DNA of 64,000 nt from Pachyseris speciosa (Eukaryota; Cnidaria; Anthozoa; Scleractinia; Pachyseridae). The position numbers and the translations under genes were made by a program. The notes beneath the pieces are model-generated. The model searched no databases. It saw nothing but the letters and a program-made list of their open reading frames with translations, and had not been told where the DNA came from. Position 1 is the first letter of the stretch, and each line of letters starts with the position of its first letter. The stretch lies in NCBI GenBank assembly GCA_016490735.1, contig JAEMWC010001213.1, forward strand, positions 132,501 to 196,500. Direction: 5' to 3'. Positions 9,500-19,463 of this stretch are shown one piece after another.

Positions 9500-9875
9500 A
9501 CGATCAGGTTAACTCAGTGGTAGAGCACCGGACTAGTGTGCGGGAGGTCGGTGGTTCAAACCCCGGTCGGACCAACATTCAGGGTCTTTAAATAATTGAG
9601 GAGATAGTGCAGCCTTTGTAATAACATCTGCAAATGGTTAGACTTTCTAGTCTTCTCGGATAAGGACGATAAACCGTAGGCCCCGTCTCACAACTCTTCA
9701 TAATTGATTGTGTGGGACGTAAAAGAACCCACACACTGTTCGAAAAGAGTAGGGGACGTAGTTCCCGGTGTGATGGTCTATCTCTCATCTGATGATTAAA
9801 TGCTCGGAGATATTAGCTGCACAAGCTACTCTAAAATCCGAGGGTAAATAATGTGATGTATGTATGTATGTATCA
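9500..9875 (+). mobile_element. tRNA-derived SINE, copy 1
   Basis: A tRNA-like head with box A-like TAACTCAGTGG (about 9513) and box B-like GGTTCAAACCC (about 9553), then a body with CAGGGTCTTTAAATAA and TAGTCTTCTCGGATAAGGA, ending in ATGT repeats near 9855-9875. The same body recurs at 42675-42870. Confidence 0.75.
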
Positions 9876-9894
9876 GCCGATAATAATACATATC

Positions 9895-11520
9895 ACATAC
9901 GCTAAAATATTAAAAAAAAAACAGTGTACTGTAACACTAAAAGCTGTTTTTCATGAATGCCGTGCGTAGACTTAAAAAATGTCATTGATCTTACGTTTAA
10001 ATACCCCAGAGACGCTGTGTTCCTTTTATCGCATGGTAGACTGTTCCATAATGTGGCGCCATTGTAGCTAAAGCTTTTTCGGTAATAATTAGTGCGCGGT
10101 AATGGAACATTGAGCTTATTTTCAGAGTCCCTGAGGTCATAAGCAGAGTCACGCCACGTAAACTTTGAATACAGATACTCGGGAGCTAGCGCGTGCAGAC
10201 ATCTAAACATCATGGTGGCTTTATGAATTTCCTGCTGGCGTGCAAGATTTTTCCACCCTAAAACCTCGAGTAGCTCAGTTGCATCAGCATTATAGTTAGA
10301 GAATGTCAACACACGGGCTGCTCTATTCTGCAATTTCTGCAGTTTGTCTCGTAGCGTTTTCCCACAGTTGCCCCAAACAATGTCACAGTAATCAAAGTGA
10401 GGTTTTACTAAAGCTTGTTAAATGAGATGTAAGGTTGATGCTGGGATCAGGTGCCTAATTCGCTTTAGGGCCCCGATACCAGAGGCGATCTTTTGCGTTA
10501 ATTTTTCGATGTGACTATGCCAATCGAGTTTATCGTCTATTATTGCACGAGGCGATTTTGTAGCTGTAACTTGGCTCACTTGAGTATTGTTCATTCTAAT
10601 TGTTGGTAAAGCTGTGAGATTATTCAGTCTCTGCCTCGACCTTATTAGCATGAATTCGGTTTTGGTCATGTTCAAGGTGAGTTTGTTCGCTTGTAGCCAG
10701 TTGAAAACGTTTGCTAAGTCTTCATTTAGACAAAACTGAACATTCTCAAGATTGCTTCCCGCATATGTGAGGTGCGTGTCGTCAGTGTACATTCTCGGTT
10801 TACAATTTGATAAGCAATTTGGAAGATCGTTGATATATAATAAAAACAATAATGGACCGAGGATGGTCCCTTGAGGGACACCGCATGTCAATGAGCAGCT
10901 ATTGGATAGCGACCCGTTCACAGAGAATTTTGGGGTGCGGTTTTCTAAATATGACTGAAACCATTTGAAAGATTTGCCATGTATACCATAATAGTTTAGT
11001 TTCGATAGAAGGATCTGATGATCAGCAGTGTCAAAAGCTTTTTTCAAATCTAGAAAGATGACTCCATTGATTTTCTCGTTATCAATATTATATGCCCAAG
11101 AATCTGTTGCTTCCAACAAAGCTGTTACAGTTGAATGATTAGCACGAAACCCTGATTGATTTTGACATAGAATATCGTGCTCTTCCAAATAGGCATATAA
11201 CTGTTCATAAACTATCCTTTCAAACACCTTCGCCACTATTGGAATCACCGATATTGGGCGGTAATTGTTAACATCACCGCGGTCACCCTGTTTATAAAGA
11301 GGGGTAACCCTTGCATATTTCCAGTCATCTGGGAACGTCCCTTGGCTAATACATTGATTGAAAATATCACATATCGGCACACAAATAAGGTCAGCACATT
11401 CCCTGATAAACCTAGCAGATATTTTGTCAAGGCCAGTTGCCTTTGACTTGTCTAGTTTATTTAAAAGTGAAAATACTTTATTTGGATTGGTGGTTTGGAG
11501 CTTAAACCGTTTATAACGCT
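9895..11520 (-). mobile_element. CR1-like LINE reverse transcriptase, 3' part
   Basis: The minus strand reads the RT from about 11505 (KVFSLLNKLDKSKATGLDKI) through VIFLDLKKAFDTADH, GVPQGTILGP and a YTDDTHL catalytic box (one residue off YADD) to 10418, where a TAA stops it. The same frame then continues to 9902 with the normal C-terminal tail. The 5' part of the same element is at 14646-15155, separated by a 3.1-kb insert. Confidence 0.85.
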
Positions 11521-12039
11521 TTCCAAAATATTTTGTGTTTTTCCAAAATAGCATTTTCCGCAAGAAATGGGCTCATTATGGGTAAATTCGAACGGGATTC
11601 CGCAAAAAAAGCCTTTTTCCTTAATTCTCTTACAATCGAGACATCAGAGTCGTAATATTTAGCGAAATAACACGGAAGCAATGAGTTTTTTATATCACAA
11701 GTTTATTTCAAAACTCACGGATACATAAATAGCTCCTATATTAAAACGCAAAAATATGAAGTACTTTGCGGACTGTTAAGTTTTCTGGAATTTTATAAAC
11801 AAAAAGGATGCCATTTTCACAGCCCTTACAAAAAAGTTCAGTATATGTGTACACATTTGTCGGATGGCAGACATATAAACACCTAAATCTTCGATTTTAT
11901 TTGAAATATTCATCAATTCACAGAAAACCCAATGTTTCAGAGGCATGTGTGCCACTGTTACAACAAAAACAGATCAAAAGGAGATTACACCACTTAACTC
12001 GGACACTATCTGGACACTGCATTTCAAAATTAGAACCCA

Positions 12040-12870
12040 TGCTGCAGAAATTCTGTGGCCTCTCATGACCCAAGCTGCAGAAATTCTGCAGCCTCCAATG
12101 ACCCATGCTGCAGAAATTCTGCTGCCTCCAATGACCCATGCTGCAGAAATTCTGTGGCCTCCAATGACCCATGCTGCAGAAATTCTGCAGCCTCAAATGA
12201 CCCATGCTGCAGACATTCTGCGGCCTCCAATGACCCATGCTGCAGAAATTCTGCAGCCTTCAATGACCCATGCTGCAGAAATTCTGCAGCCTCAAGGACC
12301 CATGCTGCAGAAATTCTGCGACCTCCAATGACCCATGCTGCAGAAATTCTGCAGCCTCCAATGACCCATGCTGCAGAAATTCTGCTGCCTCCAATGACCC
12401 ATGCTGCAGAAATTCTGTGGCCTCCAATGACCCATGCTGCAGAAATTCTGCAGCCTCAAATGACCCATGCTGCAGAAATTCTGTGGCCTCCAATGACCCA
12501 TGCTGCAGAAATTCTGCAGCCTCCAATGACCCATGCTGCAGAAATTCTGCAGCCTCAAGGACCCATGCTGCAGAAATTCTGCGACCTCCAATGACCCATG
12601 CTGCAGAAATTCTGCGGCCTCCAATGACCCATGCTGCAGAAATTCTGCAGCCTCCAATGACCCATGCTGCAGAAATTCTGCAGCCTCAAGGACCCATGCT
12701 GCAGAAATTCTGCGACTTCCAATGACCCATGCTGCAGAAATTCTGCAGCCTTCAATGACCCATCCTGCAGAAATTCTGCTGCCTCAAATGACCCATCCTA
12801 CAGAAATTCTGCGGTCTCTAATGACCCATGCTGCAGAAATTCTGCGGCCTCTCATAACCAATGCTAAAGA
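12040..12870. repeat. 33-bp minisatellite with an internal CTGCAG palindrome
   Basis: About 25 tandem units built on ATGACCCATG plus CTGCAGAAATTCTGCAG plus a short variable tail. Because the unit is 33 bp, frames stay open on both strands and give an 11-residue repeat. Variants (GGACCC instead of TGACCC) recur at about 12296, 12559 and 12690, so there is higher-order structure of roughly 8 and 4 units. Confidence 0.95.
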
Positions 12871-13851
12871 AATTGCAACGTGCACTTAACTCCTAACGGT
12901 TGTAACATTTTCAGGAACATAAAAATATATGAGGCTCTGCCATTTTCAAGGTTCTAAGGTCAAATTGACAAAACTGTGAACAACAGAAACATTAATAATT
13001 TATGAAATGTGCATTGTTTCATGAGGGGAAACCAATCAGGTGCAAGATAATAAACTAAAAGCCACAACAGCCATTATCCTTATTTTCTATTTTCTTGTGG
13101 TTTAATATTGCATGTGATTGTTCACAACACAGCATTCCAAACATACAGTATTTTGGTGTTCATGTTTTTTGTCAGTTTCACATAATAACCTTTGAAGAAG
13201 GCAAAGGAGCAACACTTTCATTGAGGACTCCAGCAGGGTAATTCCAAAGTGATGCATATCATAATGAATACATGTATTTCTCCAGGCTCTATTCTTGCAT
13301 TTTCTTCTGTTTGGCTCTTCACCCTGTTGAGTATTCTCCAACTTTTTCCAAGCTTTTTCTTGGAAGGTGTTGGCTCTTAACATGGCCATGGCATAACAAA
13401 AATGGCCTCTTTTTCTGGATCTTTGACTGGAGGACTAACCAAGGCAGTCATCAACTTTTCGGGATCCTTTTTGTACAGGCCTACAAAGCAAAATTGAATG
13501 CTAAACATCACCAACAAAATTTGAACTCATTGAACTACAGTGGATACCGCTTATTGGAGTATACATGTAGCTCATGTAGGGAAGAGGGTCTAGACTAATA
13601 AGAAAGTGGTATGAACCCATGATCCTATTTTAAAACAATAGGTACTTAAAAAGCTTGTGTGTCTACTGCCATAATCTAATCTTTTATTTGCTGGGTGAAA
13701 AGAAATATATGGTTGGACATTGGAATAATATTGTAATATCACTTTGAACCAAGTGTGAGCACAGGTAGCTATGTATAAAATTGAGGATTGTCAAAAACGC
13801 CTGGCAACCGGTGATACTTTGACAGTTGCCCACTACAATTCTTTGGTAGAA

Positions 13852-14525
13852 ACAAAAGTGAAGGGAAAAATAGGGCGTTTTTAACTTTCAAAACCAAGAA
13901 TTGAGTGCTTCGCATTTTGGAATTGTGTATAAGAAAAGAAAACATGGCAAAAAAAAAGCATCCAAAGTATTGTCGCAAAATGATTGCATGTTGGTTATTT
14001 TTGTTCCCTGTGCACTTGCTTGAGATTGATGTACAGTGTAGATAAAAATGTTATTGCTGAGGAAGTTAGTAAAGAAACTTTATTATTCCTTGATGTCAAA
14101 AGAATGATTTTAAACAAACACTTTATAACTCGGTTATGCGGCTTCTATGTTTAGTCTCAGAGCTGGTCTGCACCATATGCTTATTTGGATTATTTGTTTT
14201 TGCTGATTCTATGATTTAGGATCAAACTGAATAATTATTTCATATAAACTAGATTGGAATAGAACATTGAACTGGTTCTTTGAGTCATTTGCCCTTACAA
14301 TTCACCATAATTCATTTCAGAGTGACAGAGTCCTGAGTAACTTAATACAAATGACAAACTTTTAATGCAATCTAGCCATACAAGGTGGCAATGTATTTAT
14401 AAATCCCTCTTGAAATTAGTTCTTTTGTGATGTATTGGCATGATGTGTATGTGGCTGAAATTTGATTTCTTGGGTGTCCTGCGACAGCTATTGTTACGGA
14501 AGGATTTACAACCCAGTGACTAAGT
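13852..14525. repeat. Direct repeat, copy 1
   Basis: The first 155 bp (to about 14005) recur at 15157-15312 and the last 45 bp (from 14478) recur at 15349-15393. The 470 bp between them are absent from the second copy. Confidence 0.8.
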
Positions 14526-14645
14526 GGCTTCGCCTCTTCGAGGCAGTAGCCACAAAAATTAAATGAGGGCCTACAAATAGATTGTAATGGGTCACATTTA
14601 ACATTGCTACTTTCATGCTCCTAGACAGGAGGTCAAAGTTTACCA

Positions 14646-15155
14646 TACAATGAAGAGTAGTTTTGGACCAATATTAGCAAAGTGGTTATTGAATTCGTTT
14701 GATAGCTCCAACGGATTAGTTAATCCATTCACTTTTAGTGACGCCACTGGCGTTTTCCCAGATTTTCGAGAAGTTAGCTCGTTTATAGTCTGCCAGGTCT
14801 TTCGGGAGTCGCTGGTGTGCTTATTTAAACTATTTTGGTAATAAATTTGCTTAGCTGAGCGTATTTGCTTATTGACTATATTTCTTTGTTTCTTAAATAA
14901 CGCCCAATCGTCAGGATCATTTGTCTTGCTAGCTTTGATTTTTAATATGTCTCTATTATGCATCAAGTCTTTCAATTCAGAGGTAATCCACGGAGAACTC
15001 CGTGAACGAACGCGCATCGTTTTCAGTGGGGCATGTTTGTCAGCAATAGCCAGAAATGTACATTTCCATTGCTGCCACATCACGTTTGGGTTGGAAGACT
15101 CATATACATTATCCCAACATTGAGATAGAATATCATAACGAACATTTTGGTACAA
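14646..15155 (-). mobile_element. CR1-like LINE, endonuclease-RT linker (5' part of the split LINE)
   Basis: The minus strand encodes the Lys/Asn-rich linker found between endonuclease and RT of CR1-like elements (SSPWITSELKDLMHNRD, then NEFNNHFANIGPKL). It directly precedes, in LINE order, the RT at 9895-11520. Its 5' end abuts the second copy of the direct repeat. Confidence 0.75.
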
Positions 15156-15156
15156 A

Positions 15157-15393
15157 CAAAAGTGAAGGGAAAAATAGGGCGTTTTTAACTTTCAAAACCA
15201 AGAATTGAGTGCTTCGCATTTTGGAATTGTGTATAAGAAAAGAAAACATGGCAAAAAAAAGCATCCAAAGTATTGTCGCAAAATGATTGCATGTTGGTTA
15301 TTTTAGTTCCCAGTGCACTTGCTTGAGATTGATTGATGAGATGGGTGTCCTGCGACAGCTATTGTTACGGAAGGATTTACAACCCAATGACTA
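15157..15393. repeat. Direct repeat, copy 2 (internally deleted)
   Basis: Matches 13852-14005 and 14478-14522 with an internal deletion. The match ends at about 15391, exactly where the GC-richer exon array begins. Confidence 0.8.
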
Positions 15394-15644
15394 AGTGGCA
15401 GGTCTTGGTGGGTTTGGGTGGCAGTCGGTTTTCGGGAAAGACGCCCACAAACACGCGCTGACGGTCCACCCCCAAGTGGTCGCCACTCACATCGGACAGC
15501 TGCTCGCATCAACCTTGCTCACGTTGCCATGGTTTTTCGCTTTTCTCGTTGTCATTTCAATTTTCGTTTTCTCTCTTTTCTGTTTGTAAAAAACCTTGTC
15601 TCCCATGAAATCAGTCATTCCCATTCCTTCGTGTGGTTTTTTTT
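15384..15644 (+). other. Exon array: leading, degraded module
   Basis: The GC content rises here. One frame reads LGGFGWQSVFGKD, then QLLASTLLTLPW; the ASTLL part matches the module at 16635. The acceptor is weak and the frame relationship to later modules is uncertain. It may be the remnant of the upstream part of the array. No donor site or ATG exon is convincing. Confidence 0.3.
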
Positions 15645-15649
15645 CGCAG

Positions 15650-15744
15650 ACCTCGCCCAAGGGATGGGGTTGCCTCCGATCCAACCATGGTCCTTTCCTT
15701 CACTATCACAGTGATCTCCGCTTCGGGATTTTCTCTTTTCCCAG
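15650..15744 (+). other. Exon array: short module after a strong acceptor
   Basis: Preceded by a run of T then CGCAG at 15645-15649. In one frame it reads LAQGMGLPPIQPW and stops at TGA; no close match to the other modules, so it may be decayed. Confidence 0.3.
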
Positions 15745-15921
15745 GTCTACATCACTCCCCTGATACGCCTGGCCTGCCGCACTCCCATCCGCAAACTGAT
15801 TGTCACGTGCACTTAGAACGCACTCGCTTGCCAACGATGGTTGGATTTGAAATACAAAGGTCGCCATTATTGCCAATATGTCACGCACGGTTATGTCACA
15901 CCAAGCCTCTCTTTTTCCTAG
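15745..15921 (+). pseudogene. Exon array module B: VYITPLIR-type mini-domain with one TAG
   Basis: The acceptor TTCTCTTTTCCCAG ends at 15744. The open frame starts VYITPLIRLAC and, apart from TAG at 15814-15816, runs in frame to TAG at 15919-15921, which also forms the next acceptor. It aligns without gaps over 28 residues with the next module and both continue with C-x-RWL-x-LK. No ATG at its start, so it needs an upstream exon. Cys/His residues suggest metal binding. Confidence 0.5.
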
Positions 15922-16086
15922 GTCTTTATTGACCCCCTGATACGCCCGGCCAACCTCAATCCCTCCTACCAATTGACGGTCCACCGCATACGCCACATGG
16001 CCTGCGACCGCTGGTTAACATTGAAACGCGAACACGACCGTTACATCGATATTCGTCACAGTTATCTCATGCACGTGGATTATTAA
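15922..16086 (+). CDS. Exon array module C: 54-codon terminal-exon candidate
   Basis: The acceptor CTCTTTTTCCTAG ends at 15921. The frame VFIDPLIRPANLNPSY, then ACDRWLTLKREHDRY, ends at TAA 16084-16086. No ATG begins it. It shares the opening [VL][FY]I-x-P[LM][IV]R with modules B, E and F. Confidence 0.5.
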   Translation, partial: VFIDPLIRPANLNPSYQLTVHRIRHMACDRWLTLKREHDRYIDIRHSYLMHVDY

Positions 16087-16110
16087 ACGCTGTGCCTGGT
16101 TTTTTCGCAG

Positions 16111-16245
16111 AGATACATTGATCCCATTGCGCAATGCACACACAAGAAAGAAAGAATCGTCATCTGCCCTCACCTCTTTTCCTGCGGTCACTGGCTATAC
16201 GTACACCACCGCCACGTCATGCGCCATATCCTGCAACTCCATTGA
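16111..16245 (+). CDS. Exon array module D: 44-codon Cys/His mini-domain
   Basis: The acceptor TTTTTTCGCAG ends at 16110, only 24 bp after the stop of the previous module. It reads RYIDPIAQC, then VICPHLFSCGHWL and a His-rich end, and stops at TGA. The CPxxxxCG pair is shared with modules E and F. Confidence 0.5.
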   Translation, partial: RYIDPIAQCTHKKERIVICPHLFSCGHWLYVHHRHVMRHILQLH

Positions 16246-16265
16246 CTGTCTGTTCTATCTCGCAG

Positions 16266-16418
16266 CTGTTCATTGTGCCCATGGTCCATTGGTCCAGCGT
16301 ACGCCCCGGCCGAGTCAACCCACCCAGATTCATGATCCTCATTTGCCCTCATTTCAGTGACTGCGGTCAACACCTACGTGCCCTCAGTACCTTTGCTTTG
16401 CGCCATTTGTGTCAATAA
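16266..16418 (+). CDS. Exon array module E: LFIVPM-type Cys/His mini-domain
   Basis: The acceptor TTCTATCTCGCAG ends at 16265, 20 bp after the previous stop. 50 codons: LFIVPMVH, VNPPRF, LICPHFSDCGQ, ALRHLCQ, then TAA embedded in AATAAA (16414-16419), so stop and poly(A) signal overlap. Module F is its close paralogue. Confidence 0.55.
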   Translation: MFIVPMVHWSSVRPGRVNPPRFMILICPHFSDCGQHLRALSTFALRHLCQ

Positions 16419-16440
16419 AAAAGTGTCTGTTTTCTTGTAG

Positions 16441-16641
16441 CTGTTCGTTGTGCCCATGATCCGTCTACACCACGGCAAAGTCAACCCACCCAGAGTCAGG
16501 ATCCTCTTCTGCCCTTACCTCGGTCAATGCGGTCAATACAAGCGCGCCCTCAGCACCCAGGCTTTGCGCCACGTACGCCATTGCCCCACCAACTATCGTG
16601 GCCCAGCTGTAACTTTGCGTCGCTATTTCTGCAGATCCTAG
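16441..16641 (+). CDS. Exon array module F: LFVVPM-type Cys/His mini-domain
   Basis: The acceptor TGTTTTCTTGTAG ends at 16440, 22 bp after the previous stop. 66 codons: LFVVPMIR, VNPPRV, LFCPYLGQCGQ, ALRHVRHC, then a basic tail, ending TAG. C-x4-CG followed by spaced His and Cys residues is compatible with a small zinc fold. No ATG at its start. Confidence 0.55.
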   Translation: MFVVPMIRLHHGKVNPPRVRILFCPYLGQCGQYKRALSTQALRHVRHCPTNYRGPAVTLRRYFCRS

Positions 16642-16781
16642 CCAGCACCCTCCTCTGTTCGGACACAGATCCCCAGTACTGGGCGCACGCGGGTCAGACC
16701 TGTCTCCATCTTCCCACCCGCTTCTTTTACCAAGACATCGACTTTTGCACCGATTCAATTCCTTTCCTTTCCAGTGTTTGA
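16635..16781 (+). other. Exon array module G: overlaps module F tail
   Basis: TTTCTGCAG at 16626-16634 could be an acceptor. It reads ILASTLLCSDTD, then HAGQTCLHL, ending TGA; its second half resembles module H. It overlaps the end of module F by seven bases, so only one of the two would be used per transcript. Confidence 0.35.
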
Positions 16782-16993
16782 CAGACGTCCTGGATGTGTT
16801 TCCCACGCATCCCGACGCTGGGGTGACCCTTTGCCAGCACCTCCATCGCTATTGGTTCCAACAACGTTTCCTGCGCTGTCAACATTGCCAACACTACACT
16901 TTGTTAACCGCCTGTCAGCAATGCCGCTTTCAACCCCGCCCTCATCGTTATCCTTTTCGTTGCAAATATTGTATATCATCAAGCTTTCAATAA
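16775..16993 (+). CDS. Exon array module H: Cys-pair zinc-ribbon-like domain
   Basis: The acceptor CCTTTCCTTTCCAG ends at 16774. 72 codons: CLTDVLDVF, then TLCQHLHRYW, CQHCQHY, CQQC and FRCKYC, so several CxxC pairs. The stop TAA is embedded in AATAAA (16990-16995). Confidence 0.55.
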   Translation, partial: CLTDVLDVFPTHPDAGVTLCQHLHRYWFQQRFLRCQHCQHYTLLTACQQCRFQPRPHRYPFRCKYCISSSFQ

Positions 16994-17030
16994 ATGTTTC
17001 ATTGAAAAAAACCCTTTATTTGTCTTGCAG

Positions 17031-17116
17031 TGTTTTGTGGATTTTGGTGGCTTTTCAAGAAATTAAATTTCTATTTTCGTAAACCTTTTCGATGCCGTAG
17101 TTGCAAACAACGCTAA
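17031..17116 (+). pseudogene. Exon array module I: shortened copy of module H
   Basis: The acceptor TTTGTCTTGCAG ends at 17030. It begins TGTTTTGTGGAT like module H but must shift frame to read YFRKPFRCRSCKQR, which matches the end of module H, before TAA. Confidence 0.4.
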
Positions 17117-17136
17117 CTGCCTGTTCTCTCCCACAG

Positions 17137-17226
17137 GTGTTGTTTGCGGCTATGGTCCGCATGTACGGGCTACGACGCGGCACAGTCTACCCACCCAAAG
17201 TCATGCCGCTCCTTTGCGTGCGGTGA
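17137..17226 (+). CDS. Exon array module J: truncated VLFAAMVR-type module
   Basis: The acceptor TGTTCTCTCCCACAG ends at 17136, 20 bp after the previous stop. 29 codons: VLFAAMVRMYG, VYPPKV, LLCVR, then TGA. It matches the first half of modules E and F and stops where their Cys pair begins. Confidence 0.45.
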   Translation: MLFAAMVRMYGLRRGTVYPPKVMPLLCVR

Positions 17227-17410
17227 ACACAAACGAAGCCACAGTCATTCGCGAAGCCATGCGTCATTCGCGAAATTTCAAACATCTTTTCGAAATTGTC
17301 AACAGAACCATCATAAAATATCATTAAACAGAATGTAAACAACTGTCACATGTCTGTTCATTGACTCCAATCCCCCGGTCACGTGACCCTCAGGGGAAAC
17401 CCTTTCAATG

Positions 17411-17510
17411 CAGTTTGACGAGTTTGACTGACAGCTCGATCTGGCTTCTGATTGGTCAATTTCAGTTTGATGAGTTTGATTGACAGGTCGTTCTGGCTTC
17501 TGATTGGTCG
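17411..17510. repeat. 52-bp tandem duplication containing inverted CCAAT boxes
   Basis: Two copies of CAGTTTGAYGAGTTTGA...CTGGCTTCTGATTGGTC, each with ATTGG (CCAAT on the minus strand). It could be a promoter piece, but no start codon or TATA box is clearly linked. Confidence 0.6.
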
Positions 17511-18539
17511 AAAATTTTGACAGTTTTTGGGTCTATCCTAGCCCATAGTACTACTACTTTTATTTAGAAAATGGAACCAAGACAATCAAAATGAAAAGGA
17601 CACTTGTTCTTCGGTACAGGACGTGATTCAAACACTCCTTAAGGGTTTGTTAGAATTGTAGAATGACTATGGAAAATGTTTCAGATTTTGGGCTATATTT
17701 TCCGAACAGGAATACTCGTAAAAGTCGGTATGATTTCGTGTTCCTTTGGTACTAAATTGCATGAGTCCAACCATGCGAAGTTTTCCAACTGCAAACCACG
17801 GTGCATGGACGAGCGATATTTAAAGGGGGAGATCAGATGCGTGCGTGTCTAAGAATCCTAAGATGATAAGATCATTCGAAAAAGCCCTAATGTCGGCTGA
17901 CATAAGAAACAGTGAGTAAAAAATTTTACCACCGTGAAATAGATTACAAAGGACTTGCTAATTACCTAAGGTCCTTACTTGTAACCTAACAAATGTCAAG
18001 AGAGAATAAAACCATTTTATTTCAATGTTGAGATACGTCCGTTTGGGTGTGAAGGAGTTTATTTATTTAAGGCTCAAAATAGGCAAATTTTGAACAAACT
18101 GTCTGAACAATCCCTGACCAGAAATCAGTCAAACTTAGGGCGCATTTTTTGGGACTAATCCGTACAGACTTCGGAATGAACGCAACAATATTCCGTTCAT
18201 TCTGCTAGCGATAGCAGAATGAATGGAATCAACAGAATATGGTTCGCTGGAAAACGCAGAACAGCCCCGCAGAATATGCATATCTTAGAGAATCTTTTGG
18301 CGGGAAATCGTGGGCGCGACGTGGCGCGCCAAGCGTAATTCCGTTTTCAGAATATGTAAACCTAAGACTGGTCATGCGCATGTGCTCTGACTTTAGCGTC
18401 TTAAGCTTCTTTTGAGACTACTACTCTAGTTTTATTGGTCCAGTTTAAGGATAAGAGAATACATGAAAGTTGTTCAGTGAGTGCATAACTCTACTACTCT
18501 CTACCCAGCGGGCGAGATGTATTGCAAGTGATACATTTT

Positions 18540-18684
18540 TCAAATGAAGAATGATCCTCGCAGTTGTAAACGCAATTGATGCAATTGCGAAAAGAAGCCT
18601 GAAAATAAATAATAATTTTTTTCAGGCTTCTTTTCGCAATTGCATCAATTGCGTTTACAACTGCGAGGATCATTCTTCATTTGA
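18540..18684. repeat. Long perfect hairpin, 66-bp arms
   Basis: Arms 18540-18605 and 18619-18684 are reverse complements, beginning TCAAATGAAGAATGATCC and containing GCAATTGATGCAATTGCG, with a 13-bp loop. The arm resembles the start of a repeat I know to be very common in coral genomes, here in head-to-head palindromic form. Confidence 0.85.
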
Positions 18685-19404
18685 TTTCATTTCCGCAGTT
18701 CATATATGATTCATTTCATATATCATTCACACTGATACATTTTTATCCGCTCAATAGTGAATTTTCCCTTGGATAGAGTTATACTCTTATTGAACAACTG
18801 GGACCTGAAAAAAACAGAATACAGTACTCTTGGGCGTGATGACCTGAGACCAAGTGCGCAGAATAGCCTGGACCGAGCGTGTGAACGTTTCTTCCAGTGA
18901 CACGTCACGAGCATTCTGCGTGCGTTCGCTTCTGACCAAACACAAGTGAAGGTCGTAAAGCAAATCAATATATCGGTATGAAATTCTAAATGAAGGTTTG
19001 TTTTAATGGTGTGGAGAAAACGTAGTAAAATAAGTTCTGTGGTGCCCTCAGTTAAAGGTTTGGAATTTTGATAATATTGGTTGAAAACCAACAATTGGTG
19101 CCAAAAACCTGACGAATTCATACCGCATTTTTTCGAGTATTCCTATTCGGAAACAGTCCACAAATGTACACCATTTCGTGAAAATAATTAAGCTTCGTCT
19201 CTAATCTCAAACCAAGGTGAACGAGTGATATTTGGAGAGGGTTAGGAGGCTCAGCCGTGCTAAATTCTGAACAATGAACGATTTGAGAGAAATGTGTGGC
19301 ATTCATGCATGTCCCAAGATGATAAGATCATTCGAAAAAGCCCAAATTTCCCACTCCCTAGTTGAAGACAAATGACCGCATTCTCAGCGATTTTAAAAGC
19401 ACTC

Positions 19405-19410
19405 TTTATT
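19405..19410 (-). terminator. Poly(A) signal of the host secreted-protein gene
   Basis: AATAAA on the minus strand, about 55 bp after the stop codon of exon 3. Confidence 0.6.
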
Positions 19411-19463
19411 GACCTTGTTAAAGTCATTTACAACTGTGGCAGCTCTCGCAAATGAGTTGGGTT

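Larger units (their letters stand above)
11521..14645. other. 3.1-kb insert within the LINE, no gene seen
   Basis: AT-rich DNA that splits a LINE. It contains the 33-bp minisatellite (12040-12870) and the first copy of a direct repeat (13852-14525). No convincing coding region; open frames over the minisatellite arise from its 33-bp period. Confidence 0.5.
17227..19400. other. Non-coding stretch with repeats
   Basis: No gene seen. Holds a 52-bp tandem duplication with inverted CCAAT boxes (17411-17510), a 66-bp-arm hairpin (18540-18684), and a repeat element shared by 17690-17890 and 19130-19345 whose ends read AAGATGATAAGATCATTCG at 17860 and 19317. Confidence 0.5.

Noticed and set aside
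9500..9580. A functional tRNA gene
   Set aside because: Box A and B are present but the acceptor stem does not pair and a SINE body follows; a diverged second copy exists.
11918..12889. Overlapping long reading frames on both strands rich in Ala, Glu, Gln or Asn, Ser, Cys
   Set aside because: They are products of the 33-bp minisatellite, whose period is a multiple of three; no start context or domain.
13852..15393. CRISPR-like or regularly spaced repeats
   Set aside because: Only two broken copies; no spacer pattern. The genome is eukaryotic.
17137..17340. Longer basic continuation after module J
   Set aside because: Needs a different register from the acceptor-defined frame; not similar to other modules.
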